Assembly (NCBI GenBank): GCA_021163705.1
Contig: JAGGTO010000057.1
Span: 1 to 8,370, forward strand
DNA from: Thermoplasmata archaeon
GTDB lineage: Archaea > Thermoplasmatota > Thermoplasmata > Thermoplasmatales > Aciduliprofundaceae
DNA length: 8,370 nucleotides
Reading direction: 5' to 3'
The position numbers and the translations under genes were made by a program. Each line of letters begins with the position of its first letter. The stretch's first letter is position 1. Positions 1 through 4,913 of this stretch are shown here, one piece after another. The notes below the pieces were generated by a model. It worked only from the letters and a program-made list of their open reading frames with translations. It searched no databases and was not told the origin of the DNA.

Positions 1-1
1 A

Positions 2-1069
2 AGATTGAAACTTGTGAGAGGAGAGGGTGTGTATGTATGGGATGAAAACGGGAAAAGATATCTCGATGCCATAAGCGGTATAGGAGTTGCTATTCTGGGA
101 CATGCGCATAGAGAATTTGTGGATGCCATGCAAAAACAGTTTGAGAAACTGACTGTGGCAGGGCCCATGTTCACCCATGAGGAGAAAGAGAAAGCCCTTG
201 ATTCTCTATCTCATTTTGTGAAATTTGAGCATGCCTATTTTGGCAACTCTGGAACGGAGGCAGTTGAGGCTGCCCTTAAATTTGCAATGTATTATACAAA
301 GAGAAGAGAGATAGTGGCTATGACAGGAGCGTTTCATGGACGCACTCTCGGAGCTCTGAGTGCAACATGGAAACGCAGATATCGCGAGGATTTTGAGCCA
401 CTTCTTCCTAATTTCAGGCATATTCCTTTCAACGATGTGGAATATGCTAAGGATGCGATAACAAACAGCACTGCTGCAGTTATTGTGGAACCCATTCAGG
501 GCGAGAGCGGAATAATTCCTGCGAAGGAGGAATTCATAAAAACTCTGAGGGATGTCACGGAGGATAGGGGCGCCATGCTAATAATGGATGAGATTCAGAG
601 CGGTCTACGCACAGGTAAGTTTCTTGCCTCCGAACATTACGGCATTGAGCCAGATATAGTTACATTAGGGAAGGGCATTGCCAATGGTGTTCCCGCAGGT
701 GTAACGCTTGCAAATTTCGATGTACCTCGAGGTAAACATGGATCAACATTTGGAGGTAATCCACTTGCATGCAGGGCAATAGCAACCACGCTGGAAATAC
801 TGAGAAGAGAGAAACTTATCGAGAAGGCGAAAGATAAGAGTATAGAGGTAAGGGGTAGCAGGGTGATAATGAGCCGTGGCAGAGGGCTAATGCTGGGTAT
901 ACTTCTGCGTGAAAATGCTGGAAAATATGTGGAAGCTTTGCAAAATAATGGTCTTCTTGTGAACACCGCTGGAAGTAGGGTGATAAGGCTTCTGCCACCA
1001 CTGATAATAACACGGCAGGAGATGCAATGGATAAAAGAAAAGATAGAGGGTGTTTTGAATGATAAGTGA
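2..1069 (+). CDS. lysJ: LysJ: LysW-linked aminoadipate-semialdehyde (or ornithine-branch) aminotransferase, 5'-truncated by the window
   Basis: This is a class III, PLP-dependent aminotransferase of the ArgD/LysJ group. In the family it moves an amino group from glutamate to the semialdehyde carried on the amino-carrier protein LysW, giving LysW-gamma-lysine; archaeal versions may also make LysW-ornithine for arginine. Counting residues from the TTG at 5, I see NSGTEAVEAA (81-90, phosphate-binding), GAFHGRT (108-114), MDEIQSG with Asp195 (pairs with the PLP ring nitrogen), LGKGIANG with Lys223 (Schiff-base lysine), and GSTFGGNPL. The frame is open to the left edge and the visible N-terminus starts at the conserved RGEGVYVWD strand, so roughly 20-30 residues lie outside the window. 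The TTG at 5 is not a credible start. The segment between EKAKDKS and RGRGLMLG seems a few residues shorter than in relatives I remember. It overlaps lysK by 11 bp, which supports co-translation. Family assignment is firm; the choice between lysine and arginine is not resolved by sequence. Confidence 0.93.
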   Translation, partial: RLKLVRGEGVYVWDENGKRYLDAISGIGVAILGHAHREFVDAMQKQFEKLTVAGPMFTHEEKEKALDSLSHFVKFEHAYFGNSGTEAVEAALKFAMYYTKRREIVAMTGAFHGRTLGALSATWKRRYREDFEPLLPNFRHIPFNDVEYAKDAITNSTAAVIVEPIQGESGIIPAKEEFIKTLRDVTEDRGAMLIMDEIQSGLRTGKFLASEHYGIEPDIVTLGKGIANGVPAGVTLANFDVPRGKHGSTFGGNPLACRAIATTLEILRREKLIEKAKDKSIEVRGSRVIMSRGRGLMLGILLRENAGKYVEALQNNGLLVNTAGSRVIRLLPPLIITRQEMQWIKEKIEGVLNDK

Positions 1070-2039
1070 TGATGAGAAGGTGGAATTTCTGAGAGAACTT
1101 GTGAGTATATACAGTCCCACAGGTCATGAGGATAGTGTGGCAAGATTCATAGTTGATAGTTTTGAAAGTTTTGGCGTGGAGGCATATATAGATGCGGTGG
1201 GAAATGTTGTGGCGGAAAAAAGAGGGAACGGGAAAAGAATACTTCTGGCAGGGCACATGGATACAGTTAGCGGATTGATTCCTGTAAGGATAGAGAATGG
1301 TGAGTTATGGGGAAGGGGAAGTGTGGATGCTAAAGGTCCTCTTGCCACCTTTTTCTTCGCGTTCATAGAGAGCAATGCAAATCTCATATTTGCAGGACTG
1401 GTGGAGGAAGAGGGTTTTTCCAAAGGTGCTCATAATCTTCAGGTAGAGAAACCAGATTATATAATTATAGGAGAACCCAGTGGAGTGGATGGTGTGACCA
1501 TAGCCTACAAGGGAAGTTTGACGATGAAATTTGTGGAGAGGGTTGAAAAATTTCATGGAAGTCATGCAGCAAAAGGGCCTGCCGAAAAACTCATAGATAA
1601 ATGGCTTCTTCTGAGCAGGGATTTTGAAGGAGGCTTTAATAACGCGAGCGGAAGAATAGTGAGATTCAATGCTTATGAGCGTGATTTCGATTTTTACGCT
1701 GAGATGGTTGTGAATATTCGCATTCCACGAGGTTATACCCCTCCCATAAAGGGCGAAATTCTTGATTTTGTGCCTGCCTACGAAGTCTCTTCCCGCAGTC
1801 CACTTGTAAGAGCGTTTGTAAAGGCAATAAGAAAAAATGGCATGAATCCAAGACTCAAGAAGAAAAGTGGTACGGCAGATATGAACATTCTAGGTCCAAA
1901 ATTTAAAGCAGATGCTATTGCTTATGGACCTGGAGATTCACGCCTGGATCATACGTCATATGAGCATATAAACCTTGAAGAGTACCTTAATGCAATAGAA
2001 ACCCTGAAAACTGCCATTAATGAGCTAAAGATGCTCTAA
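1059..2039 (+). CDS. lysK: LysK: LysW-lysine / LysW-ornithine hydrolase (M20 metallopeptidase family)
   Basis: This 326-residue enzyme performs the last step of the LysW pathway: it cleaves the gamma-glutamyl amide bond and releases free lysine (or ornithine) from LysW. It is cytosolic and belongs to the ArgE/DapE/M20 zinc hydrolases. Visible motifs in order are LLAGHMDTVSG (His66 metal ligand, Asp68 supports it), SVDAKGPLATF (Asp90 bridging ligand), VEEEGFSKGAH (Glu117 general base, Glu118 ligand by family analogy), GEPSG (Glu139) and RLDHTSYEH (His298 ligand). All expected catalytic positions are present, and the length is in the compact LysK range, shorter than typical DapE/ArgE. The ATG at 1059 overlaps the end of lysJ by 11 bp, so it is probably translationally coupled within a lys operon whose upstream genes (lysW, X, Y, Z) would lie off the left edge. 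Its substrate preference cannot be read from this sequence. Confidence 0.92.
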   Translation: MISDDEKVEFLRELVSIYSPTGHEDSVARFIVDSFESFGVEAYIDAVGNVVAEKRGNGKRILLAGHMDTVSGLIPVRIENGELWGRGSVDAKGPLATFFFAFIESNANLIFAGLVEEEGFSKGAHNLQVEKPDYIIIGEPSGVDGVTIAYKGSLTMKFVERVEKFHGSHAAKGPAEKLIDKWLLLSRDFEGGFNNASGRIVRFNAYERDFDFYAEMVVNIRIPRGYTPPIKGEILDFVPAYEVSSRSPLVRAFVKAIRKNGMNPRLKKKSGTADMNILGPKFKADAIAYGPGDSRLDHTSYEHINLEEYLNAIETLKTAINELKML

Positions 2040-2043
2040 TATC

Positions 2044-2056
2044 TTGCAAATTGCAA
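2044..2056. repeat. 13-bp palindrome TTGCAA-A-TTGCAA after lysK
   Basis: Two copies of the self-complementary hexamer TTGCAA flank a single A, giving a perfect odd palindrome five bases after the lysK stop codon. It lies in the 58-bp spacer between the convergent lysK and PEP carboxykinase genes. No long T-run follows it closely, so a terminator role is weak. It could be a protein-binding half-site pair or chance in AT-rich DNA. Confidence 0.35.
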
Positions 2057-2097
2057 TCTATTTTGGATATTGGAAAAGCCCTATATTATCATAAAAA

Positions 2098-3963
2098 TTA
2101 GAGAAAGGAAAATGGAGAGACATAGTCTCCAAATTTCTTCTGTGTCTCTTTAAGTCTTTTCTCCTCCGCATCCAGCTCCTGGAATAACTCAGGAGGAACA
2201 TTGTCCATGCTTCCATATATCTTTCTTATTCTCTCTATTTTCTCTAGAAGCCTGGGAATCCTTATTGTGAACTGTTTCTCATATTCCTCTCTAGTATATT
2301 CCTTATTCAGCACTTCCTTGAACAATTCCTTGAGATCCTCATATTTGGGCAGATATCCTATAGGAGTTTCAATTGCATCAACTTCGTTATGAACTCTCAG
2401 CTCCATCCATTTGAGCCATACCTTCTTGTCCAGTTTGCTATTGAGATACTCTCCATTCTCATCCTTCAGGAAATAGTTGACAGCGAATATCCTTGGAGGA
2501 TTCCCCAATTTCTTTCCGAAATCTAGATAATTTCTTAAATAGATGCCAAGATGCACGGACATGAAATCTAGGATAGACATTATATTGAACTTCCTCACGC
2601 CTTCCTTGCCAAGCGTTGCTGCCGTTGTTTCTGATTCTATGGATGCTCCTTTCATAATCACGCCATGCTGCCAGTTGAAAGATTCGCATACCGGAGGCCA
2701 GGTATCTGAGTCGCGTCCACCAAATATCATGCCACTTAGCTTCACACCATTTGGAGCATTCAGAGCTTCCCTGTCAAGATTGGGGAAATACTCCAGGCGA
2801 ACAGTGAATCTTGCATTTTTGTGACTTGGAGGTATTTCGTTGCCTTCCTTATCCTTCTTTCCACACCACCATTTACCGCTATGGTTCTCTCCCTCACAGG
2901 GTATTTCTTCGCCCATACCTGTCCAGTAGGGCTTTCCCTCATGAATGAGAACATTGGAGAATATAATCTCCTGAGGCTTGTGAAGGACCTCCCATATATA
3001 TGGGTCATCCTCTTTGTTCACGCCCTGAATTATGCCAAATACTCCATTTTCCACATTCACCGCGCGAGCTTCTCCGTTAATTATTTTAATGAACGATAAA
3101 TCATCTCCCACAAGTCTCTCGCCTATGAGCATACATGTACTCGTTTTTCCGCACATGCTTGGGAACGCACCTGTGAAATAGGAAACACGGCCATTTGGGC
3201 CATTCACACCCATAAGGAACATATGCTCACTAAGCCATCCTTCTTTAACAGCTCTCGCAATTGTTAATCGAAATGCAGGTTTCTTCAATCCTATGGTGTT
3301 ACCGGCATACTGGGTATTGGCTGCATAGGTTATTTCATCTTCTAGATCTATTATTATCCTCCTTTTATCCAGATTCTTGCTAGTGTTTCTCTCATCAAGC
3401 TCACCCTCAGAATGAACAAATTTCATGAATTTTAGAGATGGATTGTTAACAAAGACCTCATAGGCCTTGCGATAAAGCATAAATTCACTGTGGGCAACAT
3501 AGGCGGAATCTGTAAGCTGCACCGCCGGAATCATGAATGGGGAGTTCTTTGGACCGAGGGAGAAGAAGAGGATGAACAATTCTTTCCCCTTCATAATGTC
3601 CCTCATTATCTCTCTTATCTCCTTCAGGCCTTCATCTCTCTTTTTAGTGTTGAGATATGGAAGCTTCTCTCCGTGGGGAGTTAGAATGTATGTATGCTCT
3701 TTATCCCTGGCCTGATCATAGTAATTATCAAAATGAATTGTATGACCTGCCGTCTTTAAGAGACGCTCTTCACCATACATTATAGCCCGGTTACGGATAT
3801 AGAGTTCGTCCTCCTCACTATCCGTGGCCACAAAAATCTTGGAGGGATTGCATAACTCAATGTATTCTGCCAGGAATTCATAGAGTGCTATATTCTTTGT
3901 TTTTTCTATCTTTTCATATTGTTCCTTATCCAACCTATTTTTTAAATATTCTAGTGCTTCCAT
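2098..3963 (-). CDS. pckG: GTP-dependent phosphoenolpyruvate carboxykinase
   Basis: PEP carboxykinase (GTP type, EC 4.1.1.32) interconverts oxaloacetate + GTP and PEP + CO2 + GDP, at the entry to gluconeogenesis or running anaplerotically. With the ATG at 3963 as residue 1 the protein has 621 residues, normal for the family. Motifs: the substrate and metal region TQYAGNTIGLKK (about 217-228), SEHMFLMG with His247 as probable Mn ligand, the P-loop FPSMCGKTS (267-275) carrying the GTP-type hyperreactive cysteine Cys271, the kinase-2 element GDDLSF (Asp287/Asp288), and FGGRDSDTW (414-422), the form I associate with archaeal enzymes. The frame can also open at a GTG at 3972, but that GTG lies inside the GGTGAT Shine-Dalgarno sequence (3968-3973), which points to the ATG at 3963. 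It lies 35 bp downstream of the NifX-like gene and may be co-transcribed with it or use its own box A. It converges with lysK. Confidence 0.95.
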   Translation of the reverse strand: MEALEYLKNRLDKEQYEKIEKTKNIALYEFLAEYIELCNPSKIFVATDSEEDELYIRNRAIMYGEERLLKTAGHTIHFDNYYDQARDKEHTYILTPHGEKLPYLNTKKRDEGLKEIREIMRDIMKGKELFILFFSLGPKNSPFMIPAVQLTDSAYVAHSEFMLYRKAYEVFVNNPSLKFMKFVHSEGELDERNTSKNLDKRRIIIDLEDEITYAANTQYAGNTIGLKKPAFRLTIARAVKEGWLSEHMFLMGVNGPNGRVSYFTGAFPSMCGKTSTCMLIGERLVGDDLSFIKIINGEARAVNVENGVFGIIQGVNKEDDPYIWEVLHKPQEIIFSNVLIHEGKPYWTGMGEEIPCEGENHSGKWWCGKKDKEGNEIPPSHKNARFTVRLEYFPNLDREALNAPNGVKLSGMIFGGRDSDTWPPVCESFNWQHGVIMKGASIESETTAATLGKEGVRKFNIMSILDFMSVHLGIYLRNYLDFGKKLGNPPRIFAVNYFLKDENGEYLNSKLDKKVWLKWMELRVHNEVDAIETPIGYLPKYEDLKELFKEVLNKEYTREEYEKQFTIRIPRLLEKIERIRKIYGSMDNVPPELFQELDAEEKRLKETQKKFGDYVSPFSFL

Positions 3964-3967
3964 TTTT

Positions 3968-3973
3968 ATCACC
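3968..3973 (-). promoter_or_regulatory. Shine-Dalgarno GGTGAT that fixes the PEP carboxykinase start
   Basis: On the minus strand GGTGAT sits four bases before the ATG at 3963. It matches the archaeal anti-Shine-Dalgarno (ATCACCTCC-type) and overlaps the alternative GTG codon at 3972, making that GTG an unlikely start. The same GGTGA core precedes the GDH and TIP49 genes here, which shows this organism uses it. Confidence 0.75.
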
Positions 3974-3994
3974 TTTGTTGAGGGAAAGGATGGG

Positions 3995-4005
3995 ATAATT
4001 AAAAA
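3995..4005 (-). promoter_or_regulatory. Possible box A promoter for PEP carboxykinase
   Basis: On the minus strand the AT-rich stretch TTTTTAATTAT overlaps the stop codon of the NifX-like gene. A start site about 25 bases downstream (near 3975) would leave a leader of about 12 bases containing the GGTGAT site. This would let pckG be expressed apart from the upstream gene. The match is to a degenerate consensus only. Confidence 0.4.
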
Positions 4006-4424
4006 TCTTTTGCATTTTTCTCACTCAGTTTGAGTATTTTTACACCTTCTGCATTCAAAATTATAACCTTTCCTCTTCCTTTGTGGAATTCCTCCTCTAT
4101 GGCTGTAAAATTGTTACAGAGAAGTTCAAGGGCTCTCTCTATTTTTCTTTTTCTTGAAACAATGGGCAGGAAATGATCCTTTATTCTCAATATATTGGGT
4201 CCAAACTGAAATCCCAGTAAAACAGGAATATCCTGAAGAATTTCCCTTATTCCCTGAGCTTTCTTAGCACTTCCATGCTCTTCCTCCTCTGGAGAGGTGT
4301 TCTTCCTCTTTTCCAGAAGCCTATATCCCTCTTTGCTCACCTCGTATATCAAAAAATGTTCTCCCTCGCCGAAATGGTCGTTTGTGAGCATTATCCCGTC
4401 CTTGGTCGATACGGCTACCCTCAT
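3999..4424 (-). CDS. NifX/NifB-type dinitrogenase iron-molybdenum cofactor domain protein, function unknown
   Basis: This 141-residue soluble protein resembles the dinitrogenase Fe-Mo cofactor biosynthesis domain (PF02579; NifX, NafY and NifB C-terminus). The signs are MRVAVSTKDG at the N-terminus, the hallmark NDHFGEGEHFLIYEV (15-29), a central helix after an acidic EEEEHG stretch (47-51), and GFQFGPNILRIKDHF (71-85), which matches the usual late glycine-containing strand. In nif systems the domain binds Fe-S/Mo cofactor precursors, but many archaea carry stand-alone copies with no nitrogenase and unknown roles. After residue 90 it has a basic segment (RKRKIERALE) and a strand-rich tail (KVIILNAEGVKILKL), longer than the minimal domain. 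Only one cysteine (Cys103) is present, so a cysteine-ligated cluster is unlikely. There is no Shine-Dalgarno: the ATG overlaps an upstream TGA as ATGA, or the gene is leaderless. It lies 35 bp upstream of pckG on the same strand. Confidence 0.75.
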   Translation of the reverse strand: MRVAVSTKDGIMLTNDHFGEGEHFLIYEVSKEGYRLLEKRKNTSPEEEEHGSAKKAQGIREILQDIPVLLGFQFGPNILRIKDHFLPIVSRKRKIERALELLCNNFTAIEEEFHKGRGKVIILNAEGVKILKLSEKNAKDF

Positions 4425-4631
4425 AATTTAGGGATGCCGAAATAAGTAATAAAGTTTTCCAAAATCGATGCCGATCTCATCTTCTTACTTATCTTTCCTC
4501 TCTTTGAAACTTTCATCTCATACACCGTTGGAAACTCCAATTCTCTGAGTTTAATGATGCAATCAAACCTGCCGTAAAGAGAGGGAGAGCGCCCTATGCT
4601 GTGACCCTATAATAATTATGTTTTCATACAT
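4421..4631 (-). pseudogene. Possible small gene (about 69 codons) broken by a one-base frameshift, or a shorter small ORF, overlapping the NifX-like start
   Basis: On the minus strand an open frame of 61 codons runs from just after a TAG (4607-4609) to a TGA at 4421-4423, sharing ATGA with the start of the NifX-like gene. Its translation includes GHSIGRSPSLYGRFDCIIKL and then EFPTVYEMKVSKRGK, which looks like normal protein. In another frame, an ATG at 4631 reads MYENIIIIG up to the same GGG (4605-4607). Removing one base there joins the two into a continuous protein of about 69 residues. The ATG has a box A-like TTATAA 25-30 bp upstream, suiting a leaderless transcript. The Asp...Glu-x-Lys spacing (D, 14 residues, EMK) faintly recalls PD-(D/E)xK nucleases, but I do not recognise the family. 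Other readings are a 31-residue basic peptide from the ATG at 4516 (GGTG six bases upstream), a programmed frameshift, or a sequencing error. Confidence 0.4.
4441..4453 (-). promoter_or_regulatory. Possible box A for a leaderless NifX-like transcript
   Basis: On the minus strand TTTATTACTTATT is centred about 23 bases before the ATG at 4424. That is the distance expected if transcription starts at or near the ATG, and it would explain the lack of a Shine-Dalgarno site. It lies inside the possible upstream small gene, so coupling through ATGA is the competing explanation. Confidence 0.3.
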
Positions 4632-4642
4632 TATGCGCAAAA

Positions 4643-4650
4643 TTTTAATA
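4643..4650 (+). promoter_or_regulatory. Box A promoter of tRNA-Gln
   Basis: TTTTAATA lies 25-32 bp upstream of the tRNA 5' end at 4675, inside a longer AT tract preceded by GCGCAAAA. This is the normal distance for an archaeal TATA box driving a stable RNA transcribed with little or no leader. Confidence 0.55.
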
Positions 4651-4655
4651 TCGCC

Positions 4656-4661
4656 TTATAA
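4656..4661 (-). promoter_or_regulatory. Possible divergent box A for the minus-strand small gene
   Basis: TTATAA (self-complementary) is 25-30 bp upstream of the minus-strand ATG at 4631, within a minus-strand GAATTATAAGG context. It lies only 14 bp from the tRNA 5' end and beside the tRNA promoter, so the two promoters would be divergent and interleaved. Confidence 0.35.
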
Positions 4662-4674
4662 TTCACCAAAGCGT

Positions 4675-4797
4675 AGCCCCGTGGTGTAGTGGTCAAGCAT
4701 CGGGGACTCTGGTGGGAACCACCAGCGGGTTCCTTTACCTCCTGCAACCGGTCCCCGGGGAGATCCCTGGACGGAGGTTCGAATCCTCCCGGGGCTG
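4675..4797 (+). tRNA. tRNA-Gln (anticodon CUG) with a 50-nt intron
   Basis: The acceptor stem AGCCCCG (4675-4681) pairs perfectly with CGGGGCT (4790-4796), with discriminator G4797 and no encoded CCA. The D arm is GTGT/GCAT with the AGTGGTCAA loop. The anticodon stem is GGGGA (4702-4706) with TCCCT (4764-4768, one G-U pair). The loop after splicing reads CTCTGGA, giving anticodon CTG. The variable region is GGAC and the T arm is GGAGG-TTCGAAT-CCTCC. The spliced length is 73 nt. An A1-U72 pair with the GGTGTAGTGG D-arm and the 4-nt GGAC variable loop is the pattern I remember for archaeal tRNA-Gln, against G1-C72 in tRNA-Glu. The decoded codon is CAG. The gene is followed by a five-T run and preceded by a box A at the right distance. 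A long plus-strand reading frame crosses it but is not coding. Confidence 0.92.
4713..4762 (+). other. tRNA intron at canonical position 37/38
   Basis: The 50-nt insert lies between G37 (4712) and A38 (4763). A bulge-helix-bulge fold for the splicing endonuclease can be drawn. C32-T33-C34-T35 pairs with GGGG (4757-4760, two of the four pairs being G-U). The 5' bulge is G36-G37-T4713, the 3' bulge is A4761-G4762-A4763, and an outer intron helix joins GGGAACC (4714-4720) with GGTCCC (4750-4755) around one bulged A. C4756 is left over or pairs with G36, so the motif is slightly relaxed. Boundaries are set by the need for a 7-nt loop and a closed anticodon stem. Confidence 0.82.
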
Positions 4798-4798
4798 C

Positions 4799-4803
4799 TT
4801 TTT
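4799..4803 (+). terminator. T-run terminator after tRNA-Gln
   Basis: Five consecutive T residues begin two bases after the tRNA discriminator, followed by more AT-rich sequence. Short T-runs on the non-template strand are the usual archaeal termination signal for tRNA genes. Confidence 0.5.
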
Positions 4804-4858
4804 ATATTTCGTCACAAACTCTACGAGAAGGGTATATGAATTTTCGATACAGGAAATC

Positions 4859-4866
4859 TTTATATT
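4859..4866 (+). promoter_or_regulatory. Box A promoter of glutamate dehydrogenase
   Basis: TTTATATT, preceded by a purine-rich GGAAATC that could serve as BRE, predicts a start site near 4885-4892. The leader of about 20-30 bases would hold the AAGGTGA ribosome site at 4902-4908. It also excludes in-frame ATG codons upstream of the box, such as 4836, as starts. Confidence 0.6.
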
Positions 4867-4913
4867 CCTTGCTGCGATTTCCCTCTGCCAATAAACCAAA
4901 TAAGGTGAGAAGT

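Noticed and set aside
637..1256. Long minus-strand open frames opposite lysJ and lysK
   Set aside because: They lie wholly antisense to genes with complete catalytic motifs, have low-complexity Ser/Pro/Leu-rich products and show no ribosome site.
2040..2097. Stem-loop terminator or small RNA in the lysK-pckG spacer
   Set aside because: Only the short TTGCAA palindrome is present, without a GC stem or an adjacent long T-run on either strand.
3964..3972. GTG start at 3972 for PEP carboxykinase
   Set aside because: The GTG is part of the GGTGAT ribosome-binding site, which is correctly spaced for the ATG at 3963.
3999..4424. Calling the NifX-like gene evidence for nitrogen fixation
   Set aside because: The domain is common in organisms without nitrogenase, and no other nif gene is visible in the window.
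4675..4797. Reading the tRNA as tRNA-Glu or as having two introns
   Set aside because: A1-U72 and the CTG anticodon fit Gln, and removal of one 50-nt intron gives exactly 73 nt with every arm closed.
4689..4913. A 75-residue N-terminal extension of glutamate dehydrogenase, in frame from 4689
   Set aside because: It would be encoded by the tRNA-Gln gene, its intron and the GDH promoter. The AAGGTGA site and box A support the ATG at 4914, which also gives the normal family length.
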